Assembly: GCF_028993615.1 (NCBI RefSeq) | Contig: NZ_CP118632.1 | Span: 744,001 to 808,000 of the forward strand | Reading direction: 5' to 3' | From: Herbaspirillum sp. WKF16 | Lineage (GTDB): Bacteria > Pseudomonadota > Gammaproteobacteria > Burkholderiales > Burkholderiaceae_D | DNA length: 64,000 nt | In this document: positions 8,132 through 16,817 of the stretch, one piece after another | How positions within the stretch are numbered: position 1 is the stretch's first letter | How the letters are laid out: the number at the start of each line of letters is the position of its first letter | The notes under the pieces: model-generated | Told to the model about the DNA's origin: nothing | Databases searched by the model: none | What the model saw: the letters and a program-made list of their open reading frames with translations, nothing else | Program-made: the position numbers and the translations under genes

Positions 8132-8737
8132 TCAGGGCAGGCAGAGCTCGAACAGCGCGCCGCCGTCCGGATGATTGGACAGGCGCGCCTCGCCGTGCTG
8201 GTTTTCCTTGTTGTGGGCGGTGGCGATGGCGTTGCACAGATCCATGCCCAGCCCGGTGGAGGGCTTTTTTTCCTGTGTGCCGATGCCGGGGCCGTCGTCG
8301 CGCACGGTGAAGACCACGCCGCCGGCATGCTTGCGGCATCCCAGCTCGATGCGCGCGCGGGCGAAGCGGCTGGCGTTCTGCATTGCCGCTTCCAGCGCCA
8401 GCGCCACCAGGTGCTCGTCGAAGAAGCCGATCAGCGGCATGTCGGTCTCGTCGATGCGCACATCGATGCCTTGGCCGTTGCGGCCCACGCTCTGTTCGCG
8501 CAGCAGCGCTTCGAGGAAGTCCAGCGGCGAGACCGCCTCGACCTGGGCGCGCAGTCCCTGCGAGTCGGCCTTGTACAGGGTCAGGAAGGCGATCAGCTTT
8601 TCCTGCAGGGCCAGGCAGGTGACGTGCGCCTGCTGCACCCGCGGCACGTCGTCGGAGAGACGGCGCAGCTCGCCCTCCAGCACGCCCAGGGAGTTCTTGA
8701 TGTCGTGAATGATGATCGCGGCAAGCTTGGGATCCAT
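8132..8737 (-). CDS. Minimal soluble histidine kinase without input domain
   Basis: 201 residues from the ATG at 8737, two bases after the stop of the response regulator gene (TGA-CC-ATG). The protein begins directly with the H-box (AAIIIHDIKNSLGVLEGEL; phospho-accepting His about residue 11), then a short helical region, the N-box (LEAAMQNASRFA), G1 (RDDGPGIG) and G2 (STGLGMDLCNAIATAH). There is no membrane segment and no PAS, GAF or HAMP domain. It is thus a bare kinase core that must get its signal from a partner. The partner is very probably the REC-TPR protein encoded just upstream. Confidence 0.85.
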   Translation of the reverse strand: MDPKLAAIIIHDIKNSLGVLEGELRRLSDDVPRVQQAHVTCLALQEKLIAFLTLYKADSQGLRAQVEAVSPLDFLEALLREQSVGRNGQGIDVRIDETDMPLIGFFDEHLVALALEAAMQNASRFARARIELGCRKHAGGVVFTVRDDGPGIGTQEKKPSTGLGMDLCNAIATAHNKENQHGEARLSNHPDGGALFELCLP

Positions 8738-8739
8738 GG

Positions 8740-10368
8740 TCAGCTCTTGGGGGCTACTTTGCTCAGCGTGTCGCGCAGGAACTTGTGCATCTTGGCGACA
8801 CGGTCGTTGCCCGGAATCAGGCGGTCCAGGGTGGCCAGATAGCGCCGTACCCGCTTGACGTACTCGTCGTTCCAGCCGCGCTGACTCATCCACAGCAGGT
8901 GCAGCTGCGCCGCCGCCAGCAGCACGCCGGTGTTCTCCGGCATGCTGGCCAGGGCTTCCTCCAGCTTAACCAGCGACTCGTCGGGCTTGGCGCTGCGCAT
9001 GAGCGCGTTGGCCTCGGCGATGATGCTCATGCAGTGCTTGACGGCGCCGTCGATCAGCTCCTCGGCCAGCGCGGTCTTGCCGGTGTCGGCCAGTACCTTG
9101 CGCGCCAGCGTCTGCAGCGTCTTGTTCTCGTGATCGGACTTGATGGCGTCGGCAATCAGCTTGGCGCCTTCCTCGTCCTTGCCCATCGAGAAGGCGGCCT
9201 TGGCCAGCGCCAGCGTGGCCACTTCGGAGATATCCTTGCCGGCGGCTTGCTTGGCGGTCTCGAAGGCCTGTTGCGCCGAGATGGTGTCGCCCAGCTGCAC
9301 GTAGGCCTGGGCCTGCACCGCGGCCTGGGCCGAGGTGAAGACGCTGGATTCCTCGTAGCGGCGCGGGGCGCTTTCCAGCAGGCGCAGCGCCTGGTCCGGA
9401 TCGCCGCTGTCGACGTGCACCTGGGCCAGCGACAGCAGGTCGGTGGGCTGCGCGGTGAGCGAGCCCTTGGTGTGCTTGAGCACCCGGTCGTAGGCTTCGC
9501 GCGCCTGGTCGAGATGGCCGCTGCGGTAGGCCACTTCGCCCACCAGGCGGCTGCGGCGCGCCGACGGGATGATCTCGGAGGAGGTCGTCAGCGCGGCCAG
9601 CGCGCCTTCCTGGTTGCCCTGCGCCTCGTCGATCTGCGCCAGCAGGTCGTAGGCGGCGATGAACTGCTTGTTTTGCGCCAGCACGTCTTCGACGATGGTG
9701 CGCGCGTCATTGAGCTGGCCGGCCACGATGTTGCAGCGGGCCAGGCCGATCTTGGCCCACACCAGGTCGTCGCGCATGCCCAGCGCCTGGGCGTAGACCT
9801 CGCGCGCCTCGTCGATGCGGCGCTGCTCGATGAGCAGCGTGCCCTTGGTCTTCATGATCTCGACGATCCACTTGGGCGCGTTCTTGAGCACGGTGTCGCA
9901 CTCGATGATGGCGCCGGCGAAATCCTTGCGCTTCATCTTCTCGGTCACCGGCAGCATGGCGTGCTGCTTCTCCAGCAGGCGATCGACGCGCTCGGCGATG
10001 CGGCTGGCCGTCAGCGGCTTGAGCATGTAGGCGTCGGGCTGGAACTCCGCGGCGCTGGCAACGAGGTTGTAGCCGCTCTCGGCGGTCACCATGATGAACA
10101 TGGAGGTCGGCGAGAGCATGTTCTGGGTGCGGAAGAACTCCAGCAATTGCTGGCCGTTGCTTTCCTTGTTCAGGTTGTAGTCGCAGATGATGAGGTCGTA
10201 AGTTCCGGCCTGCACGAAACGAATCGCCTCGTCCGGCGTGGCTGCCTGGTCTACCTTGGTCACGCCGAGCTGGCCGAGATGCATCCGAATGTTCTGGCGC
10301 ATCGTCGGCATGTCGTCGATGATCAGGCTGCGTAGGGCGCTGATATGGCTAAAGGGAACTAAACTCAT
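8740..10368 (-). CDS. Response regulator with CheY-like receiver and tetratricopeptide repeats
   Basis: 542 residues. The first 125 are a receiver domain with acidic pocket D18/D19, phosphorylation site D63 (LIICDYNLN), T95 and K117 (YMLKPLT). The rest is a long all-helical stretch with TPR-like repeats, for example near 170-240 (AREVYAQALGMRDDLVWAKIGLARCNI) and 265-330. There is no DNA-binding or enzymatic output domain, so output is by protein-protein contact. It is the first gene of a two-gene operon with the minimal kinase. REC-TPR proteins of this layout are known in Proteobacteria, but their roles are mostly open. The start ATG at 10368 is preceded on the minus strand by an AT-rich promoter region. 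Confidence 0.88.
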   Translation of the reverse strand: MSLVPFSHISALRSLIIDDMPTMRQNIRMHLGQLGVTKVDQAATPDEAIRFVQAGTYDLIICDYNLNKESNGQQLLEFFRTQNMLSPTSMFIMVTAESGYNLVASAAEFQPDAYMLKPLTASRIAERVDRLLEKQHAMLPVTEKMKRKDFAGAIIECDTVLKNAPKWIVEIMKTKGTLLIEQRRIDEAREVYAQALGMRDDLVWAKIGLARCNIVAGQLNDARTIVEDVLAQNKQFIAAYDLLAQIDEAQGNQEGALAALTTSSEIIPSARRSRLVGEVAYRSGHLDQAREAYDRVLKHTKGSLTAQPTDLLSLAQVHVDSGDPDQALRLLESAPRRYEESSVFTSAQAAVQAQAYVQLGDTISAQQAFETAKQAAGKDISEVATLALAKAAFSMGKDEEGAKLIADAIKSDHENKTLQTLARKVLADTGKTALAEELIDGAVKHCMSIIAEANALMRSAKPDESLVKLEEALASMPENTGVLLAAAQLHLLWMSQRGWNDEYVKRVRRYLATLDRLIPGNDRVAKMHKFLRDTLSKVAPKS

Positions 10369-10599
10369 GACAACAGTCTATAAAACAGTCTTATTTATCT
10401 CGTTATATTGCTAAGCCGAAATGTATATCAATTCGGCATGAATCCCTAGCAAAGATAGGGGCCGAATCCTTGTGCATTTCTCGGGAAGCAGCGAGTGTGC
10501 CGGTTTTTGGCCGGGCCTGCATCATTCTTTCTCGTCCCCTGCCGCTGTAATCCCCGGGGTCTCTTATAATTGCGCCCTCCAACTATCGCGCAAAAACGC

Positions 10600-10626
10600 T
10601 TGCGCGAATCACTGTTTTTTTATACA
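10600..10626 (+). promoter_or_regulatory. Candidate recA promoter overlapping the LexA box
   Basis: TTGCGC at 10600-10605 and TATACA at 10621-10626 are 15 bases apart. The -10 element overlaps the LexA box, the usual arrangement for repressor occlusion. The spacing is short, so the alternative TATAAT at 10565-10570 may be the real or a second -10. Confidence 0.45.
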
Positions 10627-10627
10627 G
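10612..10627. promoter_or_regulatory. LexA (SOS) box of recA
   Basis: CTGTTTTTTTATACAG is an exact CTGT-N8-ACAG LexA operator with the AT-rich centre expected in proteobacteria, about 110 bases upstream of recA. It predicts induction of recA by DNA damage. Confidence 0.92.
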
Positions 10628-10738
10628 TACTGCCTAGTTGATCTGCGGCGCCCGGCAACATGCCCGGCTGCGGCAGGTGCATCAGGCAATACCTTTCCTG
10701 TACGACAATTCTTCACGACCTTTTGCCGAGAGAGATTT

Positions 10739-11794
10739 ATGGACGACAAAAAAGCTGCGAACAACTCTGAAAAGGGTAAAGCGCTGGCCGCCGCGTTGGC
10801 GCAGATTGAAAAGCAGTTTGGCAAGGGCTCCGTGATGCGCATGGAGGACGGCAGCGTCGCCGAGGAAATCCAGGTCGTGTCGACCGGCTCGCTGGGGCTG
10901 GACATCGCCCTGGGCGTCGGCGGCCTGCCGCGCGGCCGCGTCGTCGAGATCTACGGCCCGGAGTCGTCGGGCAAGACCACGCTGACCCTGCAAGCCATTG
11001 CCGAAATGCAAAAACTGGGCGGCACCTGCGCCTTCATCGACGCCGAGCACGCGCTGGATGTCACCTACGCGCAAAAGCTGGGCGTCAACCTGACCGACCT
11101 GCTGATCTCGCAGCCCGACACCGGCGAACAGGCGCTTGAAATCACCGACGCCCTGGTGCGCTCGGGCGCGGTCGACCTGATCGTGGTCGACTCCGTGGCG
11201 GCGCTCACGCCCAAGGCTGAAATCGAAGGCGACATGGGCGACTCGCTGCCCGGCCTGCAGGCCCGCCTGATGTCGCAGGCGCTGCGCAAGCTGACCGGCA
11301 GCATCAACCGCACCAATACCACCGTCATCTTCATCAACCAGATCCGCATGAAGATCGGCGTCATGTTCGGCAACCCGGAAACCACCACCGGCGGCAATGC
11401 GCTGAAGTTCTACGCCTCCGTGCGCCTGGACATCCGCCGCACCGGTTCGATCAAGTCCGGCGACGAAGTCATCGGCAGCGAAACCCGCGTCAAGGTCGTC
11501 AAGAACAAGGTCGCGCCGCCGTTCCGCGAAGCGCACTTCGATATCCTGTATGGAGAAGGCACCTCGCGCGAAGGCGAGATCCTGGACCTCGGCTCCGAGC
11601 ACAAGGTGGTGGAGAAGTCCGGCGCCTGGTACAGCTACAACGGCGAGAAGATCGGCCAGGGCAAGGACAACGCGCGCAACTTCCTGAAGGAGCGCCCGGA
11701 ACTGGCGCGCGAGATCGAGAACAAGGTCCGCATCGCGCTGGGCGTGCCCGAGCTGGCCGGTGGCGAGGCCCAGGCGCAAGAGCAAGCTTCCTGA
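10739..11794 (+). CDS. recA: RecA recombinase
   Basis: 351 residues from [10 protein letters not shown], the usual RecA length. It forms the ATP-dependent filament on single-stranded DNA, drives strand exchange and stimulates LexA self-cleavage. The Walker A motif GPESSGKT is at 73-80, Walker B in [10 protein letters not shown], and loop L2 follows [13 protein letters not shown]. The start is fixed by family length and the AGAGAGATTT stretch before it; the open frame extends further upstream but into the promoter. recX lies 233 bases downstream. Confidence 0.99.
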   Translation: MDDKKAANNSEKGKALAAALAQIEKQFGKGSVMRMEDGSVAEEIQVVSTGSLGLDIALGVGGLPRGRVVEIYGPESSGKTTLTLQAIAEMQKLGGTCAFIDAEHALDVTYAQKLGVNLTDLLISQPDTGEQALEITDALVRSGAVDLIVVDSVAALTPKAEIEGDMGDSLPGLQARLMSQALRKLTGSINRTNTTVIFINQIRMKIGVMFGNPETTTGGNALKFYASVRLDIRRTGSIKSGDEVIGSETRVKVVKNKVAPPFREAHFDILYGEGTSREGEILDLGSEHKVVEKSGAWYSYNGEKIGQGKDNARNFLKERPELAREIENKVRIALGVPELAGGEAQAQEQAS

Positions 11795-12027
11795 TCGGCG
11801 ACTCCCTGTCGATCCCCGTAGAACGAGTACGCCGGCGTGGCGGCCAGGGTTGCCTGGCCCGCCGCCGTCCCGCCGGTGGTCGTAATCGCCGTGGATGCCA
11901 TCGATCTGCATCGCAGGTTTTCGCGGCGGCTGTAGTGCGCATTACCGCTGTATCAGCTTCATCCGTTTCGCCCGCTCCATCCGTTTCAATTGTTCCAACC
12001 GCATCATCGTCCGTGTAGTCGAACGTC

Positions 12028-12492
12028 ATGCCCAGACCGCCGATCAGCCTGAAAGCACGGGCGCTCAAATATCTCTCTTCACGTGAGCATAGTCGCCTGG
12101 AACTTGCGCGTAAGCTCACCCCTTACGCGCAAGAAGGCGATGACATCGACGCGCTGCTCAACTGGCTTGAACAGTCGCGCTTTCTCTCCCAGGAACGTTT
12201 TTCCGAATCGTTGGTAAACCGCCGCGCGGCACGCTACGGCAACAACCGCATCCTGTCCGAATTGCATGGGCATGGCATCGAAGGGGAGGGGCTGGCCGAC
12301 CTGAAAGCCGATCTCGCCGCCGGAGAAGGGGCGCGTGCCGCGCAGGTGCTCAGGCGCAAATTTGCTGAGCCGGCCGGTGATGCCGAGACCCGCGCCAAAC
12401 AGATGCGTTTCCTGCAGCAGCGCGGCTTTTCCCACGGCAGCATCCGTCATGCGCTCAAGCAGGCATGGTCCGATGAGGAAGGGGACGGCTGA
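12028..12492 (+). CDS. recX: RecX, regulator of RecA
   Basis: 154 residues. RecX binds the RecA filament and limits its activity. The protein has the three tandem three-helix repeats of the family, with [21 protein letters not shown] at the N-terminus, [20 protein letters not shown] in the middle and [16 protein letters not shown] at the end. It follows recA in the same direction; read-through from the SOS-controlled recA promoter is likely, since no terminator hairpin is evident in between. Confidence 0.95.
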   Translation: MPRPPISLKARALKYLSSREHSRLELARKLTPYAQEGDDIDALLNWLEQSRFLSQERFSESLVNRRAARYGNNRILSELHGHGIEGEGLADLKADLAAGEGARAAQVLRRKFAEPAGDAETRAKQMRFLQQRGFSHGSIRHALKQAWSDEEGDG

Positions 12493-12623
12493 GGCGCATC
12501 TTCGCCGAAGTCCGTTTGCTTCCTTCTTTGCGCCTGCGCCGGCGTTCGGCCCTGCCGCAGCGCACGTTCCGCCGTTTATCTGCGATGTTAGCGCTACCGG
12601 CGTTCAGGCCATCTGGGCTGTGC

Positions 12624-12629
12624 TAAAAT
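12624..12629 (+). promoter_or_regulatory. Extended -10 box, candidate sucCD promoter
   Basis: TAAAAT preceded by TGC (extended -10 form). The -35 side is weak (GTTCAG at 12602-12607, 16 bases upstream). Confidence 0.4.
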
Positions 12630-12677
12630 TCGGAAGTTTTTGCTGCGACGCGGCAGCCTGAGGAGATATCGGCGGCA

Positions 12678-12695
12678 GCTGTTTTTCAAAACAGC
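12678..12695. repeat. Perfect inverted repeat matching a LexA box
   Basis: GCTGTTTT-TC-AAAACAGC: two perfect 8-base arms with a 2-base centre. The inner part is CTGT-N8-ACAG, the same operator pattern as upstream of recA. It lies about 50 bases downstream of the candidate -10 at 12624, a place where a bound repressor would block elongation. Confidence 0.6.
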
Positions 12696-12984
12696 GCATC
12701 GATGTAAGGCTGGCGACAGCAGTGAAGATGGATAATGCGGATCCCGCCGGCCGTCCGGCGGTGTACGAATATCAAGACCAACTCATGCAGACGGCATGCA
12801 TATGCCCCATTCTAAGAATTCTTTCGCAACCCGCGCAGCTCACGCCTGCGCCAGTTCCCATCCGGCGACGGATGCGACGCCCGCCTGCGGGTTGCGGTCT
12901 GCTTTCTCGTCCGCCGGCATCACGCCGTCGGCAGAATTTCAATCCGGCAAGTTTCATTCATTCAGTGTCTAAAGGGAAGCTCCC

Positions 12985-14151
12985 ATGAAAATCCATGAGT
13001 ATCAGGGTAAAGAAATCCTGCGCCAGTTCGGCGTAACCGTCCCGCGCGGCGTTCCTTGCATGTCGGTCGACGAAGTCGAAGCGGCAGCCAAGTCGCTGGG
13101 CGGCTCGGTCTGGGTCGTGAAGGCCCAGATCCACGCAGGCGGCCGCGGCAAGGGCGGCGGCGTGAAGGTGGCCAAGTCGATCGAACAGGTCAAGGAATAC
13201 GCCGGCCAGATCATGGGCATGCAACTGGTGACTCACCAGACCGGTCCCGAAGGCCAGAAGGTTCGCCGCCTGCTGATCGAAGAAGGCGCCGATATCAAGA
13301 AGGAACTGTACGTTTCCCTGGTGACCGACCGCGTGAGCCAGAAGGTCGTCCTGATGGCCTCCAGCGAAGGCGGCATGGACATCGAAGAAGTTGCCCACAG
13401 CAACCCGGAAAAGATCCACAACGTGATCATCGACCCCGTCACCGGCCTGACCGATGCCGACGCCGATGACGTGGCCGCCAAGATCGGCGTGCCCGCCGCT
13501 TCCATCCCCGAAGCCCGCAAGAACCTGCAAGGCCTGTACAAGGCTTACTGGGAAACCGACGCTTCCCTGGCTGAAATCAACCCGCTGATCCTGACCGGCG
13601 ACGGCAAGGTCATCGCCCTGGACGCCAAGTTCAACTTCGACTCCAACGCCCTGTTCCGCCACCCGGAAATCGTCGCCTACCGCGACCTGGATGAAGAAGA
13701 TCCGGCTGAAGTCGAAGCTTCCAAGTTCGACCTGGCCTACATCTCGCTGGACGGCAACATCGGTTGCCTGGTGAACGGCGCTGGCCTGGCCATGGCCACC
13801 ATGGATACCATCAAGCTGTTCGGCGGCGAGCCGGCCAACTTCCTCGACGTGGGCGGCGGCGCCACCGCCGAGAAGGTCACCGAAGCCTTCAAGATCATGC
13901 TGAAGAACCCCGACCTGAAGGCCATCCTGGTCAACATCTTCGGTGGCATCATGCGCTGTGACGTGATCGCCGAAGGCGTCATCACTGCCTCCAAGGCAGT
14001 GTCGCTGGGCGTCCCGCTGGTGGTTCGCATGAAGGGCACCAACGAAGACCTGGGCAAGAAGATGCTGGCCGAATCCGGTCTGCCGATCATCTCGGCGGAT
14101 TCGATGGAAGAGGCGGCGAAGTCGGTTGTGGCTGCCGCCGCAGGCAAGTAA
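12985..14151 (+). CDS. sucC: Succinyl-CoA synthetase beta subunit (ADP-forming)
   Basis: 388 residues, the family's exact usual length. With SucD it converts succinyl-CoA and ADP to succinate and ATP in the TCA cycle. The N-terminal ATP-grasp domain begins [17 protein letters not shown] and contains the nucleotide-binding [12 protein letters not shown]; the C-terminal CoA-ligase domain has [13 protein letters not shown] and INPLI upstream of it. The ribosome site AAGGGAAG precedes the ATG. sucD follows after 99 bases in the same operon. Confidence 0.99.
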   Translation: MKIHEYQGKEILRQFGVTVPRGVPCMSVDEVEAAAKSLGGSVWVVKAQIHAGGRGKGGGVKVAKSIEQVKEYAGQIMGMQLVTHQTGPEGQKVRRLLIEEGADIKKELYVSLVTDRVSQKVVLMASSEGGMDIEEVAHSNPEKIHNVIIDPVTGLTDADADDVAAKIGVPAASIPEARKNLQGLYKAYWETDASLAEINPLILTGDGKVIALDAKFNFDSNALFRHPEIVAYRDLDEEDPAEVEASKFDLAYISLDGNIGCLVNGAGLAMATMDTIKLFGGEPANFLDVGGGATAEKVTEAFKIMLKNPDLKAILVNIFGGIMRCDVIAEGVITASKAVSLGVPLVVRMKGTNEDLGKKMLAESGLPIISADSMEEAAKSVVAAAAGK

Positions 14152-14250
14152 GAACTCATACATGCAAGTCTGCGCCGCTGCGGCTGCGCCAGGTGCGACA
14201 AGACGCATCCCGGCCGCGAGCAGTGCAGGCATCACAGACAAGGAAGAAAA

Positions 14251-15132
14251 ATGTCGATCCTCATCAACAAAGACACCAAGGTCATCACGCAAGGCATCAC
14301 TGGCAAGACCGGCCAGTTCCACACCCGCTTGTGCCGTGAGTACGCGAACGGCAAGAACGCCTTCGTCGCTGGCGTGAACCCGAAGAAGGCCGGTGAAGAC
14401 TTCGAAGGCATCCCCATCTATGCCAACGTGACCGAAGCCAAGAAGGCTACCGGCGCTACCGTATCGGTGATCTACGTGCCGCCCGCCGGCGCCGCCGCTG
14501 CCATCTGGGAAGCTGTCGAAGCCGACCTGGACCTGGCCATCTGCATCACCGAAGGCATCCCCGTTCGCGACATGCTGGCCCTGAAGGACCGCATGGCGAA
14601 GGCCGGTTCCAAGACCAAGCTGCTGGGCCCGAACTGCCCAGGCCTGATCACCCCTGACGAAATCAAGATCGGCATCATGCCGGGTCACATCCACAAGAAG
14701 GGCCGCATCGGCGTGGTTTCCCGTTCCGGCACCCTGACCTATGAAGCAGTGGGTCAGCTGACCGCGCTGGGCCTGGGTCAGTCGTCGGCAGTCGGTATTG
14801 GCGGCGACCCGATCAACGGTCTGAAGCACATCGACATCATGAAGGCATTCAACGACGATCCGGACACCGATGCCGTCATCATGATCGGTGAAATCGGTGG
14901 TCCCGACGAAGCCAACGCGTCGTACTGGGTCCGTGACAACATGAAGAAGCCGGTCGTTGGCTTCATCGCTGGCGTCACCGCGCCTCCGGGCAAGCGCATG
15001 GGCCACGCCGGCGCGCTGATCTCGGGCGGTGCCGACACTGCCGAAGCCAAGCTGGCGATCATGGAAGAGTGCGGCATCAAGGCCACGCGTAACCCGTCCG
15101 AAATGGCGCGTCTGCTGAAGGCCATGCTGTAA
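14251..15132 (+). CDS. sucD: Succinyl-CoA synthetase alpha subunit
   Basis: 293 residues. The subunit binds CoA (N-terminal Rossmann fold with QGITGKTGQFH) and carries the phosphohistidine intermediate, here H252 in RMGHAGALISGG. The signature GPNCPGLITP is at about 126-135. The codon use is as strongly biased as in sucC, as expected for a highly expressed TCA gene. The unit closes with the hairpin at 15198. Confidence 0.99.
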   Translation: MSILINKDTKVITQGITGKTGQFHTRLCREYANGKNAFVAGVNPKKAGEDFEGIPIYANVTEAKKATGATVSVIYVPPAGAAAAIWEAVEADLDLAICITEGIPVRDMLALKDRMAKAGSKTKLLGPNCPGLITPDEIKIGIMPGHIHKKGRIGVVSRSGTLTYEAVGQLTALGLGQSSAVGIGGDPINGLKHIDIMKAFNDDPDTDAVIMIGEIGGPDEANASYWVRDNMKKPVVGFIAGVTAPPGKRMGHAGALISGGADTAEAKLAIMEECGIKATRNPSEMARLLKAML

Positions 15133-15197
15133 TCAATGCTGTCATGGTGGTCGTCCCGGAGCGCCTGGCGCCTTGGGATGGCCACTGCAAGACCAAT

Positions 15198-15226
15198 ATG
15201 GGGAGCTGCGGCTCCCCATGTTTTTT
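15198..15226 (+). terminator. Terminator of the sucCD operon
   Basis: A perfect 9-bp stem (ATGGGGAGC with GCTCCCCAT), a 4-base loop, one G and then six T. Confidence 0.85.
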
Positions 15227-15254
15227 CACGGATATCGCGGATCTCACGGATATC
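15226..15254 (+). repeat. Short direct repeat before terC
   Basis: TCACGGATATC occurs at 15226-15236 and again at 15244-15254, an 18-base period, between the sucD terminator and the terC start. It may be an operator pair; no -10 box is obvious. Confidence 0.45.
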
Positions 15255-15280
15255 AAGAATTCATAAGGACAAGGACCGGC

Positions 15281-16006
15281 ATGGAGTTTCTGGCAAACCT
15301 GAACTGGCTGGCGGTCGGGCAAATCATCCTGATCGACATCCTGCTGGGCGGCGACAACGCCATCGTGATCGCGCTGGCCTGCCGCAACCTGCCGGCCAGG
15401 CTGCGCATGAAGGGCATCCTGTGGGGCACGGTGGGCGCCATCGCGATCCGCATCGCGCTCATCGCATTCGCGGTGACCATGCTGGAGCTGCCCTTCCTCA
15501 AGCTGATCGGTGGCCTGCTGCTGCTGTGGATCGGCGTCAAGCTGCTCAACGAGGATGACGACCATGCCGAGGTCGACGGCAGCGACCGCCTGTGGGGCGC
15601 GGTCAAGACCGTGATCGTGGCCGACCTGGTGATGAGCCTGGACAACGTGATCGCCATCGCGAGCGCCGCCGAGCAGGCCGGCCGGCACCAGATGGCGCTG
15701 GTGGTGTTCGGCATCGTGGTCAGCATTCCCATCATCGTCTGGGGCAGCACCCTGGTGCTGAAGCTGATGGAAAAATTCCCGGTTATCATCACCCTGGGCG
15801 CGGCATTGCTGGGCTACATCGCCGGCGGCATGATCTTCAGCGACACCGGCGTCCAGGCCTACCTGCACGGCTTCATCCCGCAGACCGAGTTCGTGGTGCC
15901 GGGCGCCGACTTGCACCTGAGCCTGCCGGGCCTGGTCGGCGCCATCGGCGTGGTGCTGATCGGCCTGAGCCTCAAGCGCAGGAAGCAGGAGCAGCGCCAG
16001 CCTTGA
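15281..16006 (+). CDS. TerC-family integral membrane protein
   Basis: 241 residues from MEFLANLNWL, with AAGGAC repeated just before the ATG. Seven or so membrane segments; the two conserved acidic membrane motifs GGDNAIVIA (about 21-29) and SLDNVIAIA are present, the hallmark of TerC/Alx proteins. Members are linked to manganese export and to metal loading of exported proteins; tellurite resistance is the historical name only. An acidic loop (NEDDDHAEVD) separates the halves. It follows sucCD, as in other Burkholderiales, but has its own leader after a terminator. Confidence 0.92.
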   Translation: MEFLANLNWLAVGQIILIDILLGGDNAIVIALACRNLPARLRMKGILWGTVGAIAIRIALIAFAVTMLELPFLKLIGGLLLLWIGVKLLNEDDDHAEVDGSDRLWGAVKTVIVADLVMSLDNVIAIASAAEQAGRHQMALVVFGIVVSIPIIVWGSTLVLKLMEKFPVIITLGAALLGYIAGGMIFSDTGVQAYLHGFIPQTEFVVPGADLHLSLPGLVGAIGVVLIGLSLKRRKQEQRQP

Positions 16007-16224
16007 AGCACGCCAGCCCGTCCTCGCCCGGATTGACGACGATGAGGGCGAAATCTTTTATCTATTTTCTCGGCATCGCCGGAGCTTCCGCTCCGCATCG
16101 AACGGGGTTTGACGCACGTCAGCGCTGCCGGCGAAAAAGCCTGATAGTTTTGGAATTAATTCGCTAGGCCGCAGCGCCGGCGCTGCCGATACTGGCAAGG
16201 CCTTTTTTCTTTTTTGGGGATTCA

Positions 16225-16734
16225 ATGAAACCAGTCGCACGCAAGAACAAGCAAGCAGGCTTCACCCTGCTGGAACTGATGGTGACGCTCGCCATCATCG
16301 GCATCCTGGCCACCATCGGCGCTTCGCAGTATCAGGACTACATCGCGCGTTCGCGCGTGGCCGAGGGGTTGAACCTGGCGGCGCCGTACAAGCTGGCGGT
16401 AGCCGAACAGGCGCAAGCCAACAATGGCACCTTCACCGTGGATCAGCTCGGCTTGTCGCCCACGTTCACCCCGACCGACAATGTGAGCAATATCACGGTG
16501 TCGCCCATGAGCCCCCGCGGTGTGGGCGGTGTCATCACCGTTGCCTTCGATCAGCGCGTCGGAGGAGGCGGAAGCCTGACCCTGACACCGACGCTGGGCC
16601 TGGGATCCATTCAATGGAAGTGCGCGGCGGCCGGCGTCAAGAAGGCGGTTGTACCTGCCGGCGGGATCGACAACACCGATTTTGTTGCAGGCACGCTTCC
16701 CGCGCAGTTCGCGCCGGCCAATTGCCGCAGTTAA
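16225..16734 (+). CDS. pilA: Type IV major pilin (PilA)
   Basis: 169 residues with a class III prepilin signal: a short basic leader ending in G12, cleavage before F13, and the N-methylation motif FTLLELMV with E at +5. The following hydrophobic helix polymerises into the pilus fibre. Two cysteines near the end (C133 and C167) can form the D-loop disulfide typical of pilins. The globular part is Gly/Thr-rich and probably strain-variable. The gene is a single unit ending in a strong terminator; assembly genes are not in the window. Confidence 0.95.
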   Translation: MKPVARKNKQAGFTLLELMVTLAIIGILATIGASQYQDYIARSRVAEGLNLAAPYKLAVAEQAQANNGTFTVDQLGLSPTFTPTDNVSNITVSPMSPRGVGGVITVAFDQRVGGGGSLTLTPTLGLGSIQWKCAAAGVKKAVVPAGGIDNTDFVAGTLPAQFAPANCRS

Positions 16735-16761
16735 GTCCCGGTGCGGTAAAGCAAGCCACAT

Positions 16762-16790
16762 AAAAAAGCGCCTTCAAGGCGCTTTTTTTT
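16762..16790. terminator. Bidirectional terminator between pilA and moaC
   Basis: AAAAAAGCGCCTT-C-AAGGCGCTTTTTTTT: a nearly perfect symmetric stem with A and T runs on both sides, serving convergent pilA and moaC. Confidence 0.92.
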
Positions 16791-16817
16791 CAGCCATGCG
16801 GAACGCGTGATTCAAGG

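Larger units (their letters stand above)
10369..10738. other. Divergent regulatory region between the REC-TPR operon and recA
   Basis: A 370-base gap without a gene. The left third is AT-rich and should drive the minus-strand REC-TPR operon; read on that strand it contains AGACTGTT twice, 12 bases apart, just before the start codon. The right part holds a TATAAT at 10565-10570 and the LexA box of recA at 10612-10627. Confidence 0.6.
12493..12984. other. Long leader region of sucCD
   Basis: A 492-base gap with no gene I can support. In order it holds an extended -10 element (TGCTAAAAT, 12621-12629), a purine-rich AGGAGA at 12661-12666 with no start codon at usable distance, the palindrome at 12678-12695, a GC hairpin at 12744-12761 (CCGCCGG with CCGGCGG, no T run) and the sucC ribosome site. 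Some Burkholderiales carry a DUF2889 gene at this place; I see no such gene here. The transcript leader could be over 340 bases long. Confidence 0.5.

Noticed and set aside
8785..10335. Open frame of 516 codons antisense to the REC-TPR gene
   Set aside because: A shadow of the sense codon pattern with no recognisable domain or ribosome site.
12722..12988. 88-codon plus-strand frame between recX and sucC
   Set aside because: It runs into the sucC start, has Arg/Pro-rich composition without domain, and lacks a good ribosome site.
12958..15006. Open frame of 682 codons antisense to sucC and sucD
   Set aside because: It mirrors the strongly biased codons of sucCD, is rich in His/Gln/Asp/Val as antisense frames of GC-rich genes are, and shows no domain.
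16140..16224. Sigma-54 promoter for pilA
   Set aside because: TGG-type elements are present, but the GG-to-GC spacing is one base short or the GC is missing; not strong enough to claim.
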